Positions 23,342 to 34,585 are shown, numbered from the stretch's first letter. The stretch is 64,000 nucleotides of DNA from Acanthosoma haemorrhoidale (GCA_930367205.1 OV884011.1:40437754-40501753), one strand, 5' to 3'. Numbers and translations: made by a program. The notes: generated by a model not told the origin, from the sequence alone.

Positions 23342-25821
23342 ATGGAAATATAAACGGTGTAGTCATTAAGATCTCAATAATGCATTTACAGTCTTCTCTC
23401 TTAATCTGGCGTTGTCCAATGAACTTATCCGATGATTAATTCATAACGACAGAACCTGTACGGAGCAGGTTTTTATTAACACGCATGTCTTAAAGCATAA
23501 TATATCGTCAGTTTACAATGTATTGTAATTTTATGTAAGGTGTAAGACTTAGAACATTGTCTCAGTGTTTTCTTACATTTTCGCAAAGTTATCAATTAAT
23601 ACTCGTTAGCAAAATAAGAACTTTAGACAATGAATTTACAAACCAGAATTTGGCAAATATGGTACTATGTAACATTCTACCTAGCGACTAATGACCAATA
23701 TTAGGAGAACTGCAATAGGTATAAAGACCTGACTGTGACTAATTAGCATAAGTGACGTCCTCGCTCCTTCCAGCTGCCCTCTCTTCGCCTATTGTCCTCG
23801 AAAGTTCGTCTCGGCCATCCGAGCAGGTTCCTCTTCCTCGGTTTCCCACCGCAGTCTTCTTCCTAGTTACGTTTGTCGCAATATCAGATATTCTGATTCT
23901 TCTCAGACTTAACCCAGGATTATTTATGGTAATCTTCATAACATGTGGATTTTATTCTGTAACTGTTTTTTGTGTGTCCGTTACCGCACAGGTTTCATTC
24001 ATTGATTAGCATATCAAAACTTCAGCAGTCTTCACAGTACAATTCCTTTTCAGCCCTCTTAAAGAAATGACTACTTTATAAAGTGTTTTCGGTCACCTTA
24101 CCTATTGTCAGTTGCATTTACTGAAGATATCGCAGAAGTGATCCCACAAAAATCAGTCAAATGATAATTGATTATTTACTTCGAGTATAATTGAATGGAC
24201 ATTATTTTTAAGGGTAGAATCAACATGTATTGCTGCTTATTTAAAATAAGTTTTAAAATAAGGGATAATAATAACAAACATAATTCTCCTTTCAAAATGT
24301 TGATATTTCATAATTCTCGATATATGTTCAATATTTCACTCTATCTAAAATAAGAATTGAAATTCGGTGGTTTAGCGCTGATAGATTGACAGTTGAAATT
24401 ATTCTTATAGTTCTTTAATAGGTTAATAGATTAATTTATAATTCTTATATTTCTTTTATATTATATAAAATTCTTTATTATATAAAACGAAGGAAAAAGC
24501 TGTTTTTTATTAAATGTGAATGTATTCCTTCGTCATAAATCTCGTCTCGTAGTAAATAATAACATTGGCATATTGAATATATTTTTTTACATCGCATTTC
24601 TTTATTTATTTTTATTTTTTTATTTTTTTTTTCACTAAGGGGAGTCCTATTTCAAGGATGTATGAATAGGATATGGGGTGTGGGATGCCTAAAGGAGGCG
24701 GGTGGGTTCAGGAAGGTAGTGAGAGTCTACCTAGTTTCTTTATAAATAATTATCTGTGAATTTAAAGGGGGCTATGAAGAAAAAAAAAAAAAAAAAAAGA
24801 ATTGTTTCTTCTAGACCGATTCAGACCTTGTATGTAGTGTACCGATGGCACAGGACATATAAAATGTAATATGTAAATAGATTCGTCTAAGAATCTATAG
24901 TAAATAAAAGTTTTGTAATTTTTTTTTTTAAGAGGATTTGGGGGGAAAAAATAGAATCGTTTTATCATAAGTAAATTGAGCTGTATCATTGCATAAAAGC
25001 GGATTGCGTTTACTTTTTTGAAAGGGACATAAATGAATAGGATAGTGGGTATTAGAGTAAGGAGCCCTATCTTTACCAACTCGTTTGCAAAAAAAGTTTT
25101 GAAATCGCAGAAAGGTGCATACGTAGCTGCAATAGTGAAAGTAAAATGTGGGCCAGAGGTTATCCTTAATAAATAGAATTACGTCTGCCGCGCTAAAAGA
25201 TCCCCAATCCCACGGTCCATCTGGACACAGGCGTGGGAAGACGCAAGTGCTGAGCCCTGGGCCGTAAAACATGGCCTCAGTTGATGAATCGGGTGCGCTC
25301 ATATTATGAATGCTACAACATGAGTTTGTCTCAGCACTGCACTATTGTAATGTGCCAGAACAGCATTGCTGGTCAGATCCTATCTCTAGCAGCAGACGCT
25401 GCTTATTCTTACTAAGCTGTTGTAGTACTGTTTCGCAATGAGATTTTTGCAATGTTTCGAGAAATGGCGGTAACGCATACGTCGGTGCATTTGTGTGTTT
25501 TTATTTCACCTTAGATACGTATCCATTCCTACTAATTTTATCGAATATGTCAAGTAATAAAATATAGAGTGGGGAGTCTTTTGTAATTAAAAATTAAATG
25601 GGTCTGAAGCCTGGGATAGACTTTGGCCTCCCTTGAAATCATTACAGAGTCTTGCAGATTAAAGAAGTCCGTATTTTAGATTTCAGGCTATTTCGACTCA
25701 CTTTTCTTCTACTGTTGGGGACAGTAGCTTACCAAAGGGGGGAGGATATGAGGCTTGTCTACCCTGGGTGGCACTTATTTTCGGGCATCTTTATTCTTGT
25801 TTTAATTATATAGAAATATGA
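23342..25821. other. Intergenic, no gene supported
   Basis: Holds a TATAAAG box (23,720-23,726) followed by a GC-richer ~180-bp patch that is open on both strands; a T-rich run near 24,600-24,640; an A run of about 20 (24,779-24,799); and a minus frame at 24,928-25,302 without recognisable domains. Confidence 0.35.
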
Positions 25822-25890
25822 GAACATATATCACAATCACTTATTGCCAAATAAGGCCGATTACCATTTTATCAAAATAAAGAAGTTTTG
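25822..25890 (+). mobile_element. Diverged LINE family A 3' tail (plus)
   Basis: The segment gagaacatatatcacaatca ... ttattgccaaataaggccga ... aaaataaagaag follows, on the plus strand, the minus-strand 3' UTR of the LINE at 11,781-11,860, with many substitutions. It is an older copy in the opposite orientation. Confidence 0.55.
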
Positions 25891-28059
25891 AGATACAATT
25901 GTATAAAAATATAATCAACAGAATGAATAATTACAATCAGTGCGTGATTTGACAAAAATACGTGCTGACCAAGGGGCCCGATTCAACTTCGTCGTTTTTG
26001 AAGGAATTAAATTTGGAGATTATCCAGTAAACCTATTTTATGGGGCCTGATCCATTTTATCGCTTTCATTCCCTAAAATGGAGTTTTTCTACTGCAGTAT
26101 TACCTTTCGTCCTCTATTCTCGAATGGGATTGTCACAAACGTTCTTCAGCCAGTAGTTGATGACAAGAACTCATGGAGATTTATAGAGTAATACTATTTA
26201 CTTATTATATATTTTTTTTCATATCATAACACTGAATAGTTAGCGTCAATAGTATTATAATCGCTGGGGCATAGTAATTGGCACATAAACATTTGTTTAT
26301 GGCGCTGGAATGGAGTTATGAATGTCAGTCCCATGAGAAAAAAACCGTTCCACATGGATAATGAACAACCAGAGCACTTTACACAGAGGCTTTACTGTAC
26401 CCCAGAGCCAAATACCGACCTAGAAAACAACTTCGGACTTCAACTGTTTCTTTTTATATCAGGTGCACAATGGTTCATGCACCATTCTGCACGATAAAAT
26501 TAAAGGAATATCGCATCTGACAAACGTAATAATCACCAATGGTCAAGATATTTATGAAGTGCACTATTTAAATTTCAAAAAAACCGGAACTCTCTAGGAA
26601 CATCGGATGATTGGCATTCGAAGGCCTTCAGCGAGTTAGTTACAACCATATTAGATGCAATAAAATGTAAAATATTACAAATATTTAGTACGGCCTTGAC
26701 ATTGCTGCATTTTATTCTAAGTTATTTATAAAGGAAACAAATAAAATAAATCGGTGGCACACATCTGAAAGCGTGTAAACGTAATGAGCTTCTCAGTCGA
26801 GTAGTTATATAGCCCTGAGGTTTATGAGGTTTATATATGTATTAATTAATTTTTAGCACATTATTTCAACATATTAGAACGTGTAAGTCAAACTCATTTT
26901 TAGCAATGAAACGCTTATCTGTGCTAATTGTCACGATAGATAGTGTTTGGTTTTTATTGCAGAGTCGAAAAGGAGAGGCTCAAAACATGTATGCTTGTCA
27001 ACCAGGGATGATTTTCAGTAAGCAACCTTGGTTAGTACGTATGATTTTATGTACTGCGGTATAGCTTGTAAAAATTATTCCATGTATATGAAATTTCAAA
27101 GGTATATCCTACCCCTCAAACAGGTTTAGGAACAAATTAAATAACGGGAAGTAACGAAAAATAGGATTTTTAAGGCACAAATTATATGCTTATTAATATT
27201 GCATGTTTTGATTTTCTTCAGTTAAATAGAATCTATATAATAGTAGGCATCTAGAATTAAATGGTATGGAAAAATGGATAAATTTTAGATTTTCCTTTTT
27301 AAAAATACAGAGCATTAGGTCATTTGAACAAAAACGGCATACGAATTCTTCTTGTATGCATTAACATTATTTGACATTTAAAGCGATTTCCGGACTAAAG
27401 TTACCTAACGTGATAGCCTTATGTTACATACCAGCCTAAGGTAAGAAATAAATCAAACGGCAATAAACCCAGGCCTTCCCATGAGTATTTTCATATATAC
27501 ATATTCATATACCACCCGCACCCAAAATGCTGACCCCCCCCCCCCAGCTCTATATCTGTAAGAAAGATCTAAGGGCGCTTATTCAAATTCGAGCCGAATG
27601 AACAGAACAGAAAAGTAGCGGCCTAAATTATTGGCAGGGTCAAGAGCGGTGCTTTGATATTTTGCTTGACTGAAACCGATCTGGGGTCAGCCATGTCAAG
27701 TGGGGGCCAATGTTGTCGGCATAAATTTGTTTTATCACTTCGATCGACAGCTTTCAACAGGAAGGTAATTTTCGGTAAGTTTGATGCGTTGTCTATTAGC
27801 TGTGATAAGTCAATTAAAAACGAGATGAAGAAAATTTGTTTCCCACTCAATTGTATTTCAATTTTGTTGAAGATCGTTTTGTTCTTGTTTTTAGAACAAA
27901 CAAGGCTGCTTGTTTAGAAATCATTAAAAATAAGGTTGAGCTAATATTTTTAATTGATTAGTTAATTTTTAGGAAAGTATGTGTATTTTTTTTGTCAATA
28001 TACTTTTAATAAAAAATATTTACTAGAGAATTTAATTAAAATTTCAAGATATCACTCAG
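25891..28059. other. Intergenic, no gene seen
   Basis: AT-rich with a poly-C run of about 14 near 27,533-27,546. The overlapping frames at 27,623-27,917 on both strands have no support as genes. Confidence 0.4.
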
Positions 28060-28150
28060 ATTCAAGATGTGCCAAGAGCGAGTTTATTCCAGAGAGTGAA
28101 GTGAGCAAGACCGAAACGGTTGATACCTGCAGCTCTATAGGAAGGGGTGT
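28060..28150 (-). pseudogene. LINE family B ORF2 C-terminal fragment
   Basis: The minus strand reads GLAHFTLWNKL, aligning with SHFTLWNTLP in the longer copy at 28,835-29,240. Many arthropod LINEs end ORF2 with an (F)-x-x-x-x-LWN-x-LP motif. The plus-strand match between the two sites is attccagagagtgaagtgag plus ggaaggggtgta. Confidence 0.5.
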
Positions 28151-28834
28151 AAAGGTAAAAAATAAATTGAAATTAGTCATATAGAGTTCCCTAGATAGAC
28201 AAGTAGTAGATTGCCAGTCTCATGATTTGAGAATAATGCGTTCAACTCTCAAGACTGATAGAAAATTGTATTTTATGCCCTTAATAGGAGTAGAACTCCA
28301 ATTAAATACTATCATTAAAACCTTGAATTTTTCTGGCATTAAAGCTTGTAATAGTAGCACGGTTTAACGATATCGGTGTCACTAACAAGCACGATCTGAC
28401 CACTATGGCACCAGGCGGTCTGTTTAACGCGCCTTCAATACGATATTATTACTAGCCTCACCTATCTCGACCATTGTATCCTTTTGTGTGAAAATTCCTT
28501 GAACTATTCCAAGCAAGGGTATAAATTTACTCTAGACCCTCAGCTAATCTGCGTAGAAAGTCTCGTCTAATTTATAGGCGGCGAATATTGTGTACTGTGA
28601 GTGTAATATAAAGTAGTATCGGGAATTCTTCCACTCTCTTTTGAATTGTTATATTTACAAATACCGGAAAGGTTTAAAATAATATGGTACGTATAAACCA
28701 AGCTGTTGGCACAATTAAAAAAATATTTACAATCCCCCTGTAAATAGGTATACACATAAATCGCTTAAATCAATCCAAAAAAGTATTTTTAGTATAATGT
28801 TAAATAAAAAAATGACATGCCGTTACTTCTTTTT
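28151..28834. other. Intergenic, no gene seen
   Basis: Mixed AT-rich sequence with no supportable exon, RNA gene or repeat. Confidence 0.4.
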
Positions 28835-29275
28835 AATAGAATAGAAAAAAAGTTTATTCTGGGACTATTTCCCCTTTGGATAACAACAAGATATAAATGA
28901 ATTAATAACGATGTAGATAAAAAAGTGGGTATACATGGAACTTACTTTAAAAAAAAAATAAATAGGAGTAAATATTAAGAAAAGTGTAAAACAACCGGAT
29001 TCAAAAAAAATGTATTGAGATAATAATAATTATCAAATAATTCCCCAGTTCATCAACCTATGAATGGCGAAGAGGTGTTAGAATAGAGAAAATAGTGTGT
29101 AATACTCCAAAGAAAAATTGTTTTAAACGGTACCCAGGAATGAGTATCGTGAATGTAAAGAGGGAGTGTATTCCAGAGAGTGAAGTGAGAAACCCTCACT
29201 CCCTATCCTCCAGCTGTATGGGAAGGGGTGTAGTGGTCAGAAAGATCTTGTGTTTCTGGAGTAAACTGAGAATTT
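28835..29275 (-). mobile_element. 5'-truncated LINE family B: ORF2 C-terminus plus 3' UTR
   Basis: On the minus strand, after a stop near 29,205, a frame runs GVRVSHFTLWNTLP, LYIHDTHSWVPFKTIF, and so on to TGA at 29,053-29,055. This is the usual C-terminal tail of LINE ORF2. About 200 bp of AT-rich 3' UTR follows, ending with an AATAAA signal (tttatt at 28,853-28,858 on the plus strand) and ctattctatt at 28,835. The same 3' end occurs at 9,991-10,080. Confidence 0.65.
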
Positions 29276-29280
29276 GAACT

Positions 29281-29946
29281 TCTGAAGATTGTAGGTATTT
29301 GGAAGGTAATGAGACAGCATTGTGTAACTCGACTGAATAATATTCGAGATGAATGACTTTTCATTTTTAATTCTAATTAATTTTAAGGATTACAATCGAA
29401 TTTGCGGCAATACTACTTAAGTATACGAATATTGTGAATAAGCACATATATGAATCACAAGTTCCTAAAAAGTATTATTTGACAATTTTCCACGTTTATG
29501 TAAAGAAATACGAGTACTTCAAGGTTTAATTTCACGCTTTTTCGCTCTACATAACGAGATGGATGATGCACAAGGAACACCCGATATCCTTCATGGGAAG
29601 TACAGCCTAAAGTTACAGTGTCCTTGGTATCAATCTGGCCCCACCTTTTCGGAACCCGTAGGGCGGGCCGCTACTTATGGGCCACGCCCGAAGGTTCCAA
29701 AATAAAACGAAACCGTATGCAAAAATAGATTTTTGTTTAGTCATAAGGCTTCATTATATTGTTTATGTTGATTTTGAATTAACTTCTAGACTATTTTGTT
29801 ATTATTTCATATTTTGACATATGTTTATAAGGAAATACGGGCTTTTCCGTCAATTTCAATTCTTTTTGTTTAATCCCCCCTTTTAGATTTAACCATCTTA
29901 TCTAAATATCCGTTAAAGTATGATTGATATGATATACGATAGTGTA
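29281..29946. other. Intergenic flank of the hAT-like element
   Basis: No gene. A GC-rich, partly self-complementary patch lies at 29,640-29,695 (ggaacccgtagggcgggccg ... ggccacgcccgaaggttcc). Confidence 0.4.
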
Positions 29947-29949
29947 CAA

Positions 29950-29963
29950 CGTATGTGGGCAAC
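29950..29963 (+). repeat. Left terminal inverted repeat of hAT-like element
   Basis: cgtatgtgggcaac. It matches the reversed right end except for a small shift after the first base. Confidence 0.65.
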
Positions 29964-30247
29964 AGCCGGCCCGCGGGCCGGATCCGGCCCGCTGTAAGAT
30001 TTGATCCGGCCCGCGAGACATTTTGAAAAACCCAATTTAAAAAAAAAAAATACACTACTTACTCATACTCATGGAATCAAGTGAGCGAGCAAGCCGAGTG
30101 GCGGTGATCATCAAAGAGTGAGGCGGCAAACATCAAAGTTCAAAGCCATTGATGTTTGCCACCACACTGGCGGCGCAACAAAGGATTATTGCTTCGCAAT
30201 TGTATTGTTCTACACTAGACGATTCTAGATCATTCCTTCATTTTGCC

Positions 30248-30284
30248 TATATAAGCGGGTGGATGGCCGGAACTTAGTTCAGTC
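30248..30284 (+). promoter_or_regulatory. Core promoter of transposase: TATA box and initiator
   Basis: TATATAAG at 30,248-30,255 is followed by TTCAGTC at 30,278-30,284. Counting A30281 as +1 puts the TATA box at -33 to -26, the normal arthropod geometry with a TCAGT-type initiator. The predicted 5' leader is about 110 nt. Confidence 0.6.
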
Positions 30285-30390
30285 CTATTCGAGCTACCGT
30301 GGTGATAAGTTTGCTTTGTGACTTTGTGTGCATCTTGAGTGCTTACTAATTATACCTATTTTCTTATTAAGTTTATCGAACGATAAGTAA

Positions 30391-32196
30391 ATGAAAATGA
30401 TGTCTGGTGGAAGGAAACGAAAAGTAGATGCAGAGGGTCGCCAGTTTCAAGAAAAATGGACTGAAGAATTCTTCTTTATCTTGCACAATGGTAAGCCTAT
30501 TTGTTTGATGTGTAATGAATCCATTTCGGTGATGAAAGAATTCAATATAAAGAGGCATTACTCAACTAAGCATCCTACGCTGCTCTCACTGACAGGACAA
30601 ATAAGAAAAGACAAAATCCAGAAACTTACCGCAAATTTGGAAAAACAGCAGCAAATATTTCATAGACAAAGAACACAACTTGATAATGTTGTGAAAGCTA
30701 GTTTTATAGTTAGTTCAAAATTGGCAAAGTCATTGAAACCATTTGCCGAAGGAGAATTTATCAAGGAGTGTATGTCAGAAGTTTGCAGTGTTTTGTGTCC
30801 TGAAAAGAAAAATGAATTTGAAAAAATTAGTTTGTCAAGACGAACCGTTGTACGACGTATAGAAATGATGGCTAATGATATAAAAACAACATTGACTGGC
30901 CGTATGACTGGTATTGAATCATTTTCCATAGCATTAGACGAGAGCACCGATTTGTCTGACATAGCTCAACTGGCTATATTTATTCGAGGTGTTGATAAAG
31001 AATTCACTATTACTGAGGAATTGCTTGCTTTACAGCCGCTAAAAGGAACCACTACAGGAGAGGACATTTTTAATAAAGTTCAAAAGGTATTCACAAGTTT
31101 TGGCTTGCCATGGTCGAAATTAGTTGGAGTATGCACAGATGGTGCACCTTCTATGGTCGGCTTACGTAAAGGTTTCATCGGAATTTTGAATGAAAAAGCA
31201 ACTGAATTAAATGTGCAAAAAGATGGTTTGATAGTCCTTCATTGCATTATCCACCAACAGAACTTGTGTTCTAAGTCCATTCGACTCCAGAATGTTATGA
31301 ATGTGGTAGTAAAAACCATCAATTTTATTCGATCCCGAGGGCTTAACCATCGTCAGTTCAAGGCGTTTTTGGATGAAATATCAGCCGAGTATGACGACGT
31401 AACATATTATTGTGAAGTCAGATGGCTAAGCAAAGGGAAAATGCTGAAACGGTTTTACGAGCTTAGAAATGAGATAGCAGAATTTATGCAAATAAAAGAT
31501 AAACCACTATCTGAATTGAGTGACGCAAAATGGATATGTGACTTAGCATTTCTTGTCGACCTTACAGGCCATTTGAATGATTTAAATTTGAAACTTCAAA
31601 AACAAGGACAGTTAGTAAATGATTTGTACAGCGATTTGAAAGCGTTTCAGAACAAAATCCGCTTGTGGGAGGCACATATGCTGTCTGGTAACAGTTACCA
31701 TTTCACCACGCTCTCTGCGTATGAAAATATTGCTTACGCTCAATATGCTGAAGAACTCAAGTTACTGTCGGAGCAATTTTCGATCAGATTTAGCGATTTC
31801 AAACACATGGAAGACTGTTTCAATTTATTTGCTACTCCAACAAAAAGTAATGTACAAAATGCTCCAATACACTTGCAAATGGAGTTGATCGAGATTCAAG
31901 AAAACTCACTCCTAAAATCTAAATTTGAAGACGTGGAGTTGTGCGATTTCTACAAAAAATACCTCGAAGAAGACCATTTTCCGCAGCTTAGAAAATTTGC
32001 AAGAAGATTGATTTGTGCGTTTGGCAGTACTTATAAATGCGAACAGTTCTTTTCATTGATGAAAGTTAATAAATCAAAACATCGTACAAGGCTGACTGAC
32101 GATAATTTGGAAAATTCTTTACGTCTTTGTACCAGTGGAATTAATCCAAACATCGATGAATTAGTTTCCCAAATTCAAGCTCAAGTGTCTCATTGA
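30391..32196 (+). CDS. hAT-superfamily transposase, GTF2IRD2/ZBED-like, 601 aa
   Basis: One uninterrupted 601-codon frame starts at ATG 30,391 (two further Met codons follow at residues 3 and 4) and ends at TGA 32,194-32,196. Residues ~20-62 form a BED-type zinc finger with C38-x2-C41 and H56-x4-H61, used to bind the element ends. The RNase H-like core shows D183 in ALDESTD, D250 in VCTDGAPSM, an HCIIHQQ stretch at 284-290 and VRWLSKGKML at 343-352. The C-terminal dimerisation part has FPQLRKFARRLICAFGSTY then CEQFFSLMK, where E551 would be the third acidic catalytic residue. These blocks match the transposon-derived proteins usually named GTF2IRD2-like. Terminal repeats on both sides indicate a transposon, not a domesticated gene. 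No stops or frameshifts, so it may be active or recently active. Confidence 0.92.
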   Translation: MKMMSGGRKRKVDAEGRQFQEKWTEEFFFILHNGKPICLMCNESISVMKEFNIKRHYSTKHPTLLSLTGQIRKDKIQKLTANLEKQQQIFHRQRTQLDNVVKASFIVSSKLAKSLKPFAEGEFIKECMSEVCSVLCPEKKNEFEKISLSRRTVVRRIEMMANDIKTTLTGRMTGIESFSIALDESTDLSDIAQLAIFIRGVDKEFTITEELLALQPLKGTTTGEDIFNKVQKVFTSFGLPWSKLVGVCTDGAPSMVGLRKGFIGILNEKATELNVQKDGLIVLHCIIHQQNLCSKSIRLQNVMNVVVKTINFIRSRGLNHRQFKAFLDEISAEYDDVTYYCEVRWLSKGKMLKRFYELRNEIAEFMQIKDKPLSELSDAKWICDLAFLVDLTGHLNDLNLKLQKQGQLVNDLYSDLKAFQNKIRLWEAHMLSGNSYHFTTLSAYENIAYAQYAEELKLLSEQFSIRFSDFKHMEDCFNLFATPTKSNVQNAPIHLQMELIEIQENSLLKSKFEDVELCDFYKKYLEEDHFPQLRKFARRLICAFGSTYKCEQFFSLMKVNKSKHRTRLTDDNLENSLRLCTSGINPNIDELVSQIQAQVSH

Positions 32197-32299
32197 TTTC
32201 GGTGTCGCTATTTAACTTTCGTAGTTTGTAACAATTCTAAATTTAACGATTTAATTTAATGCTGTAGGTACCTATTTTTTCATTTCATTTTGTTATTTT

Positions 32300-32305
32300 A
32301 ATAAA
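32300..32305 (+). terminator. Poly(A) signal of transposase gene
   Basis: AATAAA lies 104 nt after the transposase stop codon and inside the element. Confidence 0.7.
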
Positions 32306-32452
32306 TTGTGTTGTAATAACATTGTCGTATTATTTCATGGCTGACTGATATCTATCGCTAAAAATTATGAACACTACTTTAAAATGCACTACTTTTAAAC
32401 GCGGCCCGCGAACGTATTTGCACACTAAAGTTTGGCCCATAACATGTCAAAG

Positions 32453-32466
32453 GTTGCCCATACCTG
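32453..32466 (-). repeat. Right terminal inverted repeat of hAT-like element
   Basis: gttgcccatacctg. The next base begins unit 1 of the tandem array. Confidence 0.7.
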
Positions 32467-33852
32467 GTTTAGGACATGAAGAGAGGAGCAAGAAAAGGAT
32501 CTATGAGCACTCATGATTAAGCTACATAAACAGGAGAGAACACTATAGACTGTGCGAAACACGTGGTCACTGAAGGTAGGTGAACTTCCAAGAGCACTAA
32601 GAAGAAGTAGTTGAAAATCTAGTTTATTTATTATTTTCTCACGCGAAATATTTAAATTTAAGTTTTCCCCTTTGAGCTCCCTACCACGGCACACTACAAA
32701 GTTGGCTACTATTCTTTTTTAACGTTTATATGTAATAATTATTGTACTCACCTTAGTTTGTAGATATCTCAAGTAGCAGTGGCTTCAGTTGAGTATAGCT
32801 CCTATCTCGGCAACGTTTCCTTCAGTGTCCAGGTACGAACTGACCTTTCTGGGGAGGGTGCATGGGGCGTACCACCCCTCCCCTCTTTTTAGTAGAAAGT
32901 GCATCTTCCTCTAGGTATATGGAGGGGGTGTGGAGTTCATTTTAAACATTTTAAGAATACTACTTTTTTTTTATATTGTCATAATCACTTGACTCGGAAT
33001 CAGACCTACTTGAACTCACCACTATTCTTTTAGCTCAGTTACACAAATATATTTTGTTTATGTAGAATAGATCCCACAAGAATTACCAAATATTTCAAAG
33101 AAACTTTAATTATCTCAAACTTGATTGGAAAATTGCAACAGAATATCAAATGCACCTAGTCGGATGCAATAAACACCCTTATCCTTTTAATAATGTAAAC
33201 TTTTAGTACCAATAATGTTAGCAAATGTTTATTTTTAATACCTATTGATGAACTGACAGGACTTTTTTTCTCAACAGATATAGATTCACTTTCTGATCCA
33301 ACTAATGATTAATCGTATAATCCTCAAACATATCAAAATATGCTGGCTAAGTGTTGAATACGATTATAACCCGTAAAGTAGTACCAGTGAATGTTAACGT
33401 GGATAAAAGTTGTACTATATTTTTACGTTTTACTTCAAAAGGTATAAAAATGAACAATAAATTCCTTAGCAGTTTAATTAGCAATAAAACAGGCATCATG
33501 CAAGACAAGTTAAATGTAACACGTGTACATTTACTAGATGAAGCAGAGAAAGATGCTTTGGCCTTAAAAAAGGACCTTAGGAAAAAGTTACCTTTTCCAT
33601 TCCCCCCAATCATTCTGTTCATCCTCGTCCCGGCTTAGATGCCATAAACTAGTGGACCATAATTGGCAACACCTCTTATTCTACAGGGTAGATAGATGAT
33701 AACCCTACAAATATATTTACCTCCCCTTCCATTAAAAACCTTCACAGGCTTTGGAAACCAATTATTTTTTAGCTAAACTACAAGTAAATCATGCACAATA
33801 GATTTATCTGGTATTTTTAGGTTAATGAATAAGAAGGTTATTTTTAAAAATA

Positions 33853-33858
33853 TTTATT
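33853..33858 (-). terminator. Candidate poly(A) signal for ELOF1-like unit 1
   Basis: AATAAA on the minus strand, about 310 nt downstream of the stop. The same position is conserved in the other units. Confidence 0.4.
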
Positions 33859-34169
33859 TTAGAATCAATTATAATGAGCCAATTACAATCTCATACATGA
33901 GAAATCCCCTTATATTTATAAAAGGATATACATTTATATCTATTACACATTAAACTATAGAACATTCAAAGCGTCAGTTTAAAAATTAAAATTAATTTGT
34001 ACAATTAAATGTAACTAATACAATAGTGTGATTTACCATTAATGTCCAAATTTTACATTACACTGATAACATAAAAACAAAGAAATACTATTCTATTAAA
34101 CATAATAGAAAAAAATTTAACAACATTATATAGGATACAATATCAAGAATATTTACAAATTACACAGCT

Positions 34170-34585
34170 TCAGTTGACTCTCTCACAAGCATCGATCCAA
34201 TCATTGTAGACATCGATTGGTTCCGTTAAAAAATGGGCTGACGTCTGAAAATCTTCTCTGCAAACTCTGCATTTGATTGTCCCAACAGAAAATTTCCGTT
34301 CTCTACAAAATGAGAATACATTTGAGTAAATGAAGATTTGAATAAATAAGATACTAAATAATCAATAATTGATATATATTTCAATAACAAATTCTTTTAC
34401 ACGGTTTGAGATACATTTAAATTTTTTTTACGATACCAACATAGGTATATAAGATAAAAATCAACTTACATAGCAACATCACATGATTTTGGATGGTTGC
34501 AGAACGGGCAGTCGAATTCGACGTCAAGGGCAACGATCGTTTTCCTTTTTGTGGGCGGTTTCCTGCTGCTCTTGCGTCTACCCAT
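34170..34585 (-). CDS. ELOF1-like: ELOF1-like transcription elongation factor, unit 1 copy (82 aa)
   Basis: Coding exons are 34,470-34,585 (ATG at 34,583-34,585) and 34,170-34,302 (stop TGA at 34,170-34,172), joined across a 167-bp intron with a GTAAGT donor and ttttgtag acceptor. The 82-residue product matches the Elf1/ELOF1 family along its length (human protein 83 aa): basic tail [15 protein letters not shown], zinc ribbon C26PFC29NHPKSCDV and C50RVC53, then FQT, and a C-terminal [14 protein letters not shown]. Family members bind RNA polymerase II near the downstream DNA channel and act in elongation through chromatin and in transcription-coupled repair. It is divergent: most substitutions lie at residues 16-25 and 38-49. 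A second acceptor (tcttttgcag) sits 2 bases before the ATG, so a non-coding 5' exon is expected. Candidate poly(A) signal at 33,853-33,858. Unlike the other copies it keeps Glu55. Confidence 0.93.

Larger units (their letters stand above)
29950..32466 (+). mobile_element. hAT-like DNA transposon, apparently full length
   Basis: The ~2.5-kb element has short inverted ends: CGTATGTGGGCAAC at the left and, reversed, CAGGTATGGGCAAC at the right. Subterminal GGCCCGC repeats (29,965-30,020 and 32,400-32,410) are typical of hAT elements related to the vertebrate GTF2IRD2/ZBED group. It carries promoter, intact transposase and poly(A) signal. An 8-bp target duplication is expected but is not seen: gtgtacaa on the left, gtttagga on the right. 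The right end abuts the ELOF1 array exactly. Confidence 0.85.

Noticed and set aside
24762..25302. Overlapping minus frames of 105 and 124 codons
   Set aside because: They cross a poly-A/T run, share no domain features, and stay open mainly through low-complexity sequence.
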